Below are positions 1 through 6,681 of a stretch of 64,000 nucleotides of DNA, piece by piece; the first letter of the stretch is position 1; each line of letters starts with the position of its first letter. Where the stretch lies: the NCBI GenBank assembly GCA_027391075.1, contig DAHYHI010000005.1, positions 62,001 through 126,000 of the forward strand, written 5' to 3'. The notes beneath the pieces were generated by a model that ran no database searches, was not told the origin of the DNA, and saw nothing but the letters and a program-made list of their open reading frames with translations. This DNA is from JAJZAM01 sp027391075 (lineage in GTDB: Bacteria > Actinomycetota > Acidimicrobiia > Acidimicrobiales > Palsa-688). A program made the position numbers and the translations under genes.

Positions 1-8
1 GCTCGGCG

Positions 9-872
9 GTGTATCGTTCGACTGTGGTCAACCGCAAGACCCCCCGCCGCGGCCGACCGGTGTCGCCCCAAGCTCAGACAGCCGTTCAGGCCGCATTCCC
101 GTCCGATGGCGTGCGCGAGTGGGTCAGCGTCGTCGATCCTTTCGAGGAGCGTACCTGGATGATCGACGTCGACTTTCTGCTGTCGCGCTGGCAGTGCCTC
201 TACGCCAGGGGCTGCCAGGGCGTGCTCACCGGACCGGCGGCGGACATCGCGCAGGGGTGCTGCTCTTACGGAGCACACTTCACCGGCGACGAGGACGCTG
301 AGCGGGTACGGGACGCGGCAGCCTGCCTGGACTCGTCGCTTTGGCAGTTTGCCGAAGAGGGCCGCCGGGGTGGCGTAGTCGAGGTGGACGACGACGGGAC
401 GGCCACTACTCGGCTTGTCGACGACGCTTGCATCTTTTTGAACCGCCCGGGTTTCGCCGCCGGAGCCGGCTGCGCCCTCCACCTCGCTGCGATCAATTCG
501 GGCGTTGACGCTATGACTCTGAAGCCTGACGTGTGCTGGCAGCTCCCCCTGCGCCGCTACGACAGCGACGGCGAGAACGGTAGCGTAATGTCGACGCTTA
601 GCAGTTGGGAGCGAAAGCATTGGGGCGACGGAGGTGCGGAGTTCTACTGGTGGTGTACAGAAGTTCCGGAGGCGTTCAGCGCCACCGAGCCGCTGTACCG
701 CTCGATGCGACAGGAGCTCCTAGCCATGATCGGGGGTGACGTCTACGCTCGCCTGGAGCGCTACCTCGACGCCAAGGAATCTGAGCGATCCCGACACGAC
801 GCCGCAACTCCAGTAGCTTTGCGGTCATCGCCAGCCGCGATCCGACCGGTCGACCATTCCTGCTCTTGTTAG
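9..872 (+). CDS. Cysteine-rich conserved protein, possible metal-binding cysteine cluster
   Basis: A 287-residue reading frame open to the left edge of the window, so the GTG at base 9 may not be the true start. After a basic N-terminus it carries spaced cysteines at about residues 63, 69, 84, 85, 106, 141, 155 and 176, including a Gly-Cys-Cys-Ser-Tyr-Gly motif. This resembles the YkgJ-like cysteine-cluster proteins that are thought to bind zinc or an iron-sulfur centre. No signal peptide or membrane segment is seen. It is convergent with the small gene that follows. The cysteine cluster is seen directly; the metal-binding role is inferred and the cellular function is unknown. Confidence 0.6.
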   Translation: MYRSTVVNRKTPRRGRPVSPQAQTAVQAAFPSDGVREWVSVVDPFEERTWMIDVDFLLSRWQCLYARGCQGVLTGPAADIAQGCCSYGAHFTGDEDAERVRDAAACLDSSLWQFAEEGRRGGVVEVDDDGTATTRLVDDACIFLNRPGFAAGAGCALHLAAINSGVDAMTLKPDVCWQLPLRRYDSDGENGSVMSTLSSWERKHWGDGGAEFYWWCTEVPEAFSATEPLYRSMRQELLAMIGGDVYARLERYLDAKESERSRHDAATPVALRSSPAAIRPVDHSCSC

Positions 873-899
873 GCCAGCCTTGGTTACGTCGTCTATCAG

Positions 900-1082
900 C
901 TAGGCCCGGTGCGCCTCGGGCCCGGAAAGCTCCTCCTCATCGAGGTCTTCCATAGCAAGGCACCAGGATGCGTGCTCACCCTCGGGATCAGCCCCGCACT
1001 CAGGGCACGGCTCGACGTCCACTTCGGTCAAGCGCTTGAGAACCCGTGCCTCTTCGAAACGCCGATGCCGTCCTTTTTTCAC
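900..1082 (-). CDS. Small zinc-ribbon-like hypothetical protein
   Basis: Sixty residues with a very basic N-terminus, a Cys-Pro-Glu-Cys knuckle near residues 26-29, a further cysteine near residue 41 and an acidic C-terminus. The GTG start is preceded by GGGAG eight bases upstream, which supports real translation. The cysteine pattern suggests a one-knuckle zinc-binding protein, but a fourth ligand is not obvious. It is convergent with the cysteine-rich protein on its left. No function can be assigned. Confidence 0.5.
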   Translation of the reverse strand: MKKGRHRRFEEARVLKRLTEVDVEPCPECGADPEGEHASWCLAMEDLDEEELSGPEAHRA

Positions 1083-1241
1083 CGTACAAGCTCCCGTTCA
1101 TCGAGAACAGCCACCTCTGAGTGGCATCCATGTCATTGTATCAACACGCCGGGCCTTCCCGCCGTTGCACGTCGGGACGGCGAGATCATCCCCGGGACCG
1201 CTACTCGGCATGATCCCGACTGGATTCTCAGGATAACGCCA

Positions 1242-1520
1242 ATGCAGCGGGTAATGTGTGGCCCCGTGCCTGACGATCTCGACGTGCAAGCCATGCTGGA
1301 ACGATTCCGGATGCGAGCCCGAGCAGTTCGCCAGCGGGGAATCCCGCCGGTCGAAGGCGCTGAACGTAAAAGGTTCATGGACCAAGCGCGGATCGACTTC
1401 CAGGACTTCGCCATAATCGGAGACGCCCAAGGGCACCTAGAGGACGGGATACTGACCCTTACCGTGGACCTTCGGCCCGGGTCAGTCGACGCCGCCTCGG
1501 AGCCCGATCGGTCTTCCTGA
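1242..1520 (+). CDS. Conserved actinobacterial 92-aa hypothetical protein
   Basis: The frame is open from base 909, but the part with protein-like composition starts at the ATG at 1242, behind an AGGAT-type ribosome site. The 92 residues have a predicted helix rich in Arg and Ala (about 18-50), a Gly-Ile-Pro-Pro-Val-Glu-Gly turn and a C-terminal beta-rich part with a Leu-Glu-Asp-Gly-Ile-Leu-Thr-Leu motif. This kind of protein recurs in actinobacteria, often near RNase D genes, from memory rather than a search. Its last 39 bases overlap the 3' end of the RNase D gene tail to tail. Function unknown. Confidence 0.6.
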   Translation: MQRVMCGPVPDDLDVQAMLERFRMRARAVRQRGIPPVEGAERKRFMDQARIDFQDFAIIGDAQGHLEDGILTLTVDLRPGSVDAASEPDRSS

Positions 1521-2672
1521 GCTCTCCTCAAGGGCCAGGTTCCCCTCACGGGTGAATGTCAGTGCCCCTCTGCCTTCTATGAGATTGCGCAGATCCCCGA
1601 GGAGCAGATTGCTCCGCCACCCTTGAAGCAGGCGGCACTCAGGGTCATCCCGGATGAAAGCGGCCACGTCCGCCCGGGTTGCCAGCAGGCCCGGGTCGAT
1701 CTTCTCGGTGCGGGCCACCTGGGCTATCCAAGCCATTATGAGCGCTACCGGCGCGCGCATTTCCTTAGGGACGTCCTCACTAGGGGGCGCGACGACCTCG
1801 TCGGGGGTAAGAACCCGTCCACGTTCGATCGCGGCGAGCAGGTCCGTCGCCAGTGAGGGTCTGACCCCCCGACCGTCGAGGCCTCGCATGGCGTTGAGGT
1901 CCTCGACTGTGGCCGGCGGCCGGTGGGCGATCGCCTGGATCGCCAGGTCGGGGAGCACGTATCGGACCGGTTGGTCGACTTCAGCAGCTTTACGCTCACG
2001 CCAAGCCGCAACCTCCTGGGCGACACCGCGCGACGCTCCTTTCAAACTACGGGCGTCTCGAAGTTTCCACCAGGACCTGGAAGGGTCGACCGCCTTGGAG
2101 CAGCGTTCGAGTAGGAGCTGGCATTCCTGGTCGACCCAGGTGATCCGCTCGGCTGCGTCGACGTCGGCATGGATCTTGTCGGCAAGATCCAAAAGGTGCT
2201 CGACGTCCGACGCGGCGTAAGCCAGCTGTGACGAGCTGAGAGGCCTCGCCTTCCAGTCGGTAAGCCGGTCGCCTTTGGCCAGTTCAAGACCGAGGTAGGA
2301 CTTCACCAGCGACGCCAAACTTGCCGTGGTGTGCCCGGCGAAGCCGGCGGCTATCTGCGTGTCGAAGATCCTCCTGGGCATCGCTCCGCAAACGTGGCGG
2401 AGGATCTCCAGGTCCTGATCGCATGCGTGGGCGACCATCAACGCAGGCGAGTCGACCAGACCAGCGAGCCCGGTGACGTCGACTCGCAGCGGATCGATCA
2501 GCGCCACCCTCGCCCGGCCCGTGCCCTGCTCTCGCCAGGCGATCTGCACCAGCGCCAGGACCGGCCAGTAGGTCTTCTCACGGTGGAATTCGGTATCGAG
2601 CGCATATCGGTCTGCACCTATTAGGTCGAGTAGCAGCCTTTCAAGGTGCCGGTCGGTGTCTACGAACTCCAT
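1482..2672 (-). CDS. rnd: Ribonuclease D (DEDDy 3'-5' exonuclease with HRDC domain)
   Basis: Predicted 396-residue cytoplasmic exoribonuclease that would trim 3' ends of stable RNA such as tRNA precursors. The exonuclease domain covers about residues 1-170: Asp26 and Glu28 (Exo I), Asp87 (Exo II), and Tyr152 with Asp156 (Exo III) make the DEDDy set. An HRDC-type helical domain follows at about 205-285, and the C-terminal third fits the second helical domain of the family. The frame is open up to 2768, but the ATG at 2672 has GGAG eight bases upstream and starts where family members start. It lies 88 bases behind the flavin reductase gene and could be co-transcribed with it and tyrS. Confidence 0.9.
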   Translation of the reverse strand: MEFVDTDRHLERLLLDLIGADRYALDTEFHREKTYWPVLALVQIAWREQGTGRARVALIDPLRVDVTGLAGLVDSPALMVAHACDQDLEILRHVCGAMPRRIFDTQIAAGFAGHTTASLASLVKSYLGLELAKGDRLTDWKARPLSSSQLAYAASDVEHLLDLADKIHADVDAAERITWVDQECQLLLERCSKAVDPSRSWWKLRDARSLKGASRGVAQEVAAWRERKAAEVDQPVRYVLPDLAIQAIAHRPPATVEDLNAMRGLDGRGVRPSLATDLLAAIERGRVLTPDEVVAPPSEDVPKEMRAPVALIMAWIAQVARTEKIDPGLLATRADVAAFIRDDPECRLLQGWRSNLLLGDLRNLIEGRGALTFTREGNLALEESSGRPIGLRGGVD

Positions 2673-2760
2673 CGTGCATTCTCCGGGCGTCTGACCGTTC
2701 CGAGCGGCACTCGCCGGAGTTACCCGGTTCGGCTTGGTGGGCACAGACGCGACGACGACC

Positions 2761-3300
2761 TCAGCCACCGTAGCTCATCTTGGTGTCCTCCATGCGCAAC
2801 ACCTCTAGGGCCTCGGATAGCTCGGGCGGTCCACAGTCGACTATCTCTCCTACGAACAAAGTGTGACTTTTGAAGTCTGTCGCCTGGTAAAGCCGACAGT
2901 CCAGCCACGCCTGTGACATCTCCAGGATCGGCGACCCGGTTACCGCCTCGGTAATGGCAAACCCTCCTAGTTCGTCGCGTGAGCCTCCGTCTTCGAGCGG
3001 CTTGACGAACTTCCTGACTGCAGCCCGATCAGAGCGCCCCAATATATTCAGGCTGAACGCTTCGCCCTCGCGAATCAAGGTGTTGCTCAGCGCGTCGCGC
3101 TCGACGCTGACGGCGACAAGTTTCGGCTCGCTCGACACCTGCGTAGCCCAGTTGAGTGTCATCAGGTTGCGTCGAGCGGTGCCCCGAGTCCCAAGTACAT
3201 AAAGGCCGCTCGGCATGCTCCACAGGATCCTACGCCGCCGGCGGTCATAGGAGGCCGGGTCCTGGCCGCGCGGGAACGGGCCTACCAGTCCAACTTTCAT
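2761..3300 (-). CDS. Flavin reductase-like (FMN-binding split-barrel) protein
   Basis: A 179-residue protein of the flavin-reductase-like split-barrel family. The sequence from about residue 28 (Met-Pro-Ser-Gly-Leu-Tyr-Val-Leu) through the Asn-Leu-Met-Thr and Trp-Ala-Thr-Gln motifs and the Phe-Ser-Leu-Asn-Ile-Leu segment matches the FMN-binding core. Such proteins use NAD(P)H to reduce flavin for a partner monooxygenase, or act as single-component FMN enzymes; no partner monooxygenase is adjacent. The ATG has AGGAG eight bases upstream. The gene begins 22 bases behind tyrS on the same strand, so it probably belongs to that transcript. Substrate unknown. Confidence 0.8.
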   Translation of the reverse strand: MKVGLVGPFPRGQDPASYDRRRRRILWSMPSGLYVLGTRGTARRNLMTLNWATQVSSEPKLVAVSVERDALSNTLIREGEAFSLNILGRSDRAAVRKFVKPLEDGGSRDELGGFAITEAVTGSPILEMSQAWLDCRLYQATDFKSHTLFVGEIVDCGPPELSEALEVLRMEDTKMSYGG

Positions 3301-3322
3301 GGCTTATGCCTCCTCGGGCGGT

Positions 3323-4642
3323 TCATCGAACATCCACCGGGGCGGCTGCATCGGGCGCAGTGGCGTCTCCGAGATCCGCCACATGCTGGTGGCTTCTCCC
3401 TCGACGCACGACGATCCAGCGGCCGTGAAGGACGTCAGCACTGTCGAGCATCCTGTCCTCGCGGATCCTCTCGCCGTTCAGGTAGATAGCTCCTTGGGCG
3501 ATCTGACGGCGGGCATCACCGCGTGACGATACGACCCCGCAAGCCACGGCCAAGTCCACGACGCCAAGACCCCGCTCCAGTTCGGCTCGGGAGATGCGCG
3601 TGCTCGGGACGTCGCGAACAGTCTCGGCCAGCGACGACGCGTCGAGGTCGCCTAGCGAGGAAGTGAACAACGTCTTAGCTGCGACGGCGGCCCTTCTCGC
3701 CTCCTCCTCTCCGTGGACCAGGCTTGTCACGGCGTCTGCGAGAACCTTTTGCGCCGCTCTCCGTTCCGGCTCGTCGGCCACCTGGCTTTCAAGCGACGCT
3801 ATCTCCTCCTCCTCGAGCGTGGTGAAACGTCTCAGGTAGCTCACGACATCACCGTCTGGGGTTCGCATCCAGAACTGGTGGAACTCGTAGGGGGAGGTCC
3901 TCGCCGGGTCGAGCCAGACCGCTCCGCTCTCTGTCTTGCCGAACTTGGTCCCGTCGGACTTGGTCACCAGCGGCGACGTGACGCCGTAGGCTACGGCGCC
4001 GTCGCGCATCCGGCGGATGAGAGACACTCCTTCGGAGATGTTGCCCCATTGGTCGCTCCCCCCAAGTTGCAGCTCGCACCTGTAGCGGTCATAAAGCTGG
4101 ACGAAATCCCACGCCTGGAGGAGCATGTAGCTGAACTCGGTGAAAGACAGGCTTTCCCCTTGCCTTTCGAGGCGTGTCCGGACCGAGTCCTTGCGGACCA
4201 TCTCGTTGACGCTGAAAAACTTTCCCACCTCCCTCAGGAACTCGATGAGGCCGACCTGGCCGAGCCACTCGAAGTTGTCAGCGAGGATCGCTGGAGCGCC
4301 GTCGTCGACCTCGAGCAGACGGGATATCTGAGCAGTGATCGCATCGCGATTGGCTCGCAGAGCTTCCGGTGGGAGCAAATTGCGCTCCTCGCTCTTACCA
4401 CTCGGATCTCCGATCATACCCGTGCCACCCCCCACCAGAGCTATAGGACGGCTTCCGTTACTGGCCAGCAGCCTGAGCAGGCACAGCTGTTGAAGGTGGC
4501 CGACGTGGAGGCTACCGGCGGTCGGGTCGAAGCCGATGTAGGCGACTATCGGGCCGGCTTCGAGGCGTTCGGCGAGACCGTCCCGGTCGGTGACTTGATG
4601 CAGCAGACCCCGCCAGGCCAACTCGTGGAGAAACGACGACAT
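3323..4642 (-). CDS. tyrS: Tyrosyl-tRNA synthetase
   Basis: 439 residues, the usual bacterial TyrRS length, charging tRNA-Tyr in the cytoplasm. Class I signatures are clear: His-Val-Gly-His at residues 46-49 and Lys-Phe-Gly-Lys-Thr at 233-237, which is the KMSKS loop of the bacterial TyrRS type. A C-terminal S4 RNA-binding domain follows (about 350-415), then a short Ala-rich tail. The frame is open far upstream to 5032, but the ATG at 4642 has GGGAG about nine bases upstream and yields the normal N-terminus. It is divergent from the MobA-FdhD gene, the two starts being only about 80 bases apart. Confidence 0.95.
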   Translation of the reverse strand: MSSFLHELAWRGLLHQVTDRDGLAERLEAGPIVAYIGFDPTAGSLHVGHLQQLCLLRLLASNGSRPIALVGGGTGMIGDPSGKSEERNLLPPEALRANRDAITAQISRLLEVDDGAPAILADNFEWLGQVGLIEFLREVGKFFSVNEMVRKDSVRTRLERQGESLSFTEFSYMLLQAWDFVQLYDRYRCELQLGGSDQWGNISEGVSLIRRMRDGAVAYGVTSPLVTKSDGTKFGKTESGAVWLDPARTSPYEFHQFWMRTPDGDVVSYLRRFTTLEEEEIASLESQVADEPERRAAQKVLADAVTSLVHGEEEARRAAVAAKTLFTSSLGDLDASSLAETVRDVPSTRISRAELERGLGVVDLAVACGVVSSRGDARRQIAQGAIYLNGERIREDRMLDSADVLHGRWIVVRRGRSHQHVADLGDATAPDAAAPVDVR

Positions 4643-4724
4643 GCATACAGTCTCCCACGCTAGGCGCAGGGAGCCTGCCCGAGAGCCGGTGGCACAAAGC
4701 TCCCGGGAGTTCCCAAGCCTCAAT

Positions 4725-6230
4725 GTGAGTAAAGATAGACGTGTGCGATGCGCCGGGATACTTCTTACAGGGGGATCGAGCCGGCGGATGGGAACTGACA
4801 AAGCGAGACTGCGAGTGTCGACTGGCCCGACGTCCTCGTCGACACTCGCAGTCAGGACAGCTGAGGTTCTCAAGTCAGTCACGGTTCTCGCTGTCGAGGT
4901 CGGCGAGGGAGCGAGCGGTCTGGCTTGCAGCGTCGAGGACCCCGCCGGCGGTGGACCTCTAGCTGGGTTTGTGCAAGGCGCCAGGCAGCTGAGGGCGACT
5001 GGATGGGAAGGACCTCTCCTAGTTGTAGCCACGGATATGCCCCTCCTTAATGCCGAACTGCTGCGGTGGCTGGTTGAATACCCTGGCTACCGGGGTGTGG
5101 TACCTGTTGTCGGCGGTCGGCCGCAGTCGTTGTGCGCCCGTTATTCTCCCGAGGAGGTCCAAGTCGCACGCGACGTCTATGCCCGAGGGTCTCGCTCGAT
5201 GCGCGACTTCCTCTCCGCCGGACAGCCAAGGATGCTCGACCCCACCACCAGTGGAGCACCGGTTGGATGGGAGTCTTTCCTCGCCGACGCGGACACGCCT
5301 GAGGACCTGGCCGATCTGCACCGACTCGCGCAGTCCTGGCCGTCAGCGCCGACGTTGCGCTACCCCGCACCGCCGGCTAACGCTACCCCAGCCAAGCGAC
5401 CCGGATCGGTGACAGCGCTGAGGGTCCTCAAGGTACGGCCCGGACGACGGACGGAGCTACCCGACGACGTGGCGACTGAGGAACCTCTTCAGGTGATGAT
5501 CGCCGGCCCCGGCGAACGTGCGGCGCCTCTAGCGGTGACGATGAGAACCCCCGGCCATGATTTCGAGTTGGCTGCGGGATTCGTCTTCAGTGAAGGGGTA
5601 GCCGGTCGCGACGAGATCCGCTCGGTCGACTACTGCGAGGCCGCTGGTTCCGACCTGACCGTCCGCTGGAACCACGTGGCTGTGCGCCTGTCGCGGCCGC
5701 TACCACGAGACATAGCAGTTAGGGCCTTCAACGCTTCTGCCAGTTGCGGCACCTGTGGGAAGGCGACGATCGACGACCTGTTCGTTTCGTGTGGCCGGCT
5801 CGATGCCGGTCATCCCTGGTCGGCGTCGGTCATACCAGTCTTCTTCGAGGGTCTGCGGAGCGCCCAGAAGGCATTCGACCGCACCGGCGGGCTGCACGCA
5901 GCCGGCCTGTTCGACCGGGAAGGAGTCCCGATCGTCGTTCGAGAAGATATCGGCAGGCACAACGCAGTCGACAAGGTGATCGGCGCCACGATCCTCAGAT
6001 CTGCCAAGCTTGACGCCGAGCCAGGAGGCTACGCCCTTGCGGTCTCAGGCAGAGTGAGCTTCGAGATAGTCCAAAAGGCAGCGGTAGCGGGTATTGGGCT
6101 TCTGGCGGCGGTTTCAGCGCCGTCCAGCCTGGCGGTGCAGGCAGCCGCACAGCTGGGAGTGACTCTCGTGGCGTTCGTGCGCAACGAGAGTTTCAACGTG
6201 TACAGCCATTCGGAGTTCGTCGCCTTCTAA
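4725..6230 (+). CDS. MobA-FdhD fusion: molybdenum cofactor guanylyltransferase-like domain joined to formate dehydrogenase sulfurtransferase
   Basis: A 501-residue two-domain protein. Residues 9-200 match MobA-type nucleotidyltransferases: the Leu-Thr-Gly-Gly-x-Ser-x-Arg-Met-Gly-x-Asp-Lys loop at about 14-26, a Pro-Ala-Gly-Gly-Gly-Pro-Leu-Ala-Gly motif, and Ala-Thr-Asp-Met-Pro. From about residue 230 it is FdhD, with the Cys341-x-x-Cys344 pair that carries sulfur from a cysteine desulfurase to the molybdenum cofactor of formate dehydrogenase. Each domain is near full length. The start is uncertain: GTG at 4725 is used here, while GTG at 4743 gives a more typical MobA N-terminus. No formate dehydrogenase lies in the window. 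Domain assignment is strong; that one chain performs both steps is inferred. Confidence 0.85.
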   Translation: MSKDRRVRCAGILLTGGSSRRMGTDKARLRVSTGPTSSSTLAVRTAEVLKSVTVLAVEVGEGASGLACSVEDPAGGGPLAGFVQGARQLRATGWEGPLLVVATDMPLLNAELLRWLVEYPGYRGVVPVVGGRPQSLCARYSPEEVQVARDVYARGSRSMRDFLSAGQPRMLDPTTSGAPVGWESFLADADTPEDLADLHRLAQSWPSAPTLRYPAPPANATPAKRPGSVTALRVLKVRPGRRTELPDDVATEEPLQVMIAGPGERAAPLAVTMRTPGHDFELAAGFVFSEGVAGRDEIRSVDYCEAAGSDLTVRWNHVAVRLSRPLPRDIAVRAFNASASCGTCGKATIDDLFVSCGRLDAGHPWSASVIPVFFEGLRSAQKAFDRTGGLHAAGLFDREGVPIVVREDIGRHNAVDKVIGATILRSAKLDAEPGGYALAVSGRVSFEIVQKAAVAGIGLLAAVSAPSSLAVQAAAQLGVTLVAFVRNESFNVYSHSEFVAF

Positions 6231-6255
6231 GAAGCCGCGGTCGCTGGCCGAGCGC

Positions 6256-6290
6256 GTTGAAAGGCCCGCCCTGCGGGCGGACCTTTCAAC
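6256..6290. terminator. Bidirectional hairpin terminator between mobA-fdhD and csp
   Basis: A 35-base inverted repeat with 16-base arms, one mismatch and a three-base loop: arms begin GTTGAAAGG and end CCTTTCAAC. It sits between two convergent genes, 25 bases after the fusion stop and 19 bases from the cold-shock stop. There is no T-tract on either side, as is common for actinobacterial terminators. Confidence 0.8.
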
Positions 6291-6309
6291 CTCGGACGTG
6301 CAGCGTCGG

Positions 6310-6513
6310 TTAGCCCAAGCGTCTGACGTTCGCAGCCTGAAGGCCTTTGGGGCCCTGGTTAACTTCGAACTCGACTTTGTCGTTCTCTTCGAGGTTACGG
6401 TACCCGTTACCGTCGATAGCACTGAAATGCACGAAGACGTCGGGGCCACTGTCCTGGGAGATGAATCCGTATCCCTTTTCCGAGTTGAACCACTTCACTG
6501 TTCCGGTTGCCAC
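6310..6513 (-). CDS. cspA: Cold-shock protein (CspA family)
   Basis: 67 residues, a single cold-shock OB-fold that binds single-stranded RNA and DNA. The RNP1 motif Lys-Gly-Tyr-Gly-Phe-Ile lies at about 14-19 and RNP2 Val-Phe-Val-His-Phe at about 27-31. The GTG start has a strong AGGAGG eight bases upstream, so the longer frame upstream is not used. It is monocistronic, ended by the hairpin shared with mobA-fdhD, and preceded by a structured leader of about 120 bases. Confidence 0.95.
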   Translation of the reverse strand: MATGTVKWFNSEKGYGFISQDSGPDVFVHFSAIDGNGYRNLEENDKVEFEVNQGPKGLQAANVRRLG

Positions 6514-6549
6514 AAGCAATCCCTCCTTTCTTGGCCGGAGCGGACCTCC

Positions 6550-6596
6550 CTCCTCGTTGGAGGAGCGGGCCCGGCGGCCTCCGGCCTGAGCCGGAG
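6550..6596 (-). promoter_or_regulatory. Tandem hairpins in the csp leader
   Basis: Two perfect stem-loops side by side upstream of the csp ribosome site. One has 6-bp arms CTCCTC/GAGGAG with loop GTTG at 6550-6565. The other has 7-bp arms CTCCGGC/GCCGGAG with loop CTGA at 6579-6596. Read on the minus strand they lie in the 5' untranslated region of csp if transcription starts near 6633, behind the box AGGGTA (TACCCT on the minus strand) at 6640-6645. Structured leaders are known for temperature-regulated csp mRNAs; the role here is inferred. Confidence 0.45.
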
Positions 6597-6681
6597 AGGG
6601 AGTCTGCCTCGACTCGATGCTTCCACCCTCGCGCCGTAAAGGGTAGCACGCCTGATGGCCGGTGCATAGTGTCTTTCGTCT

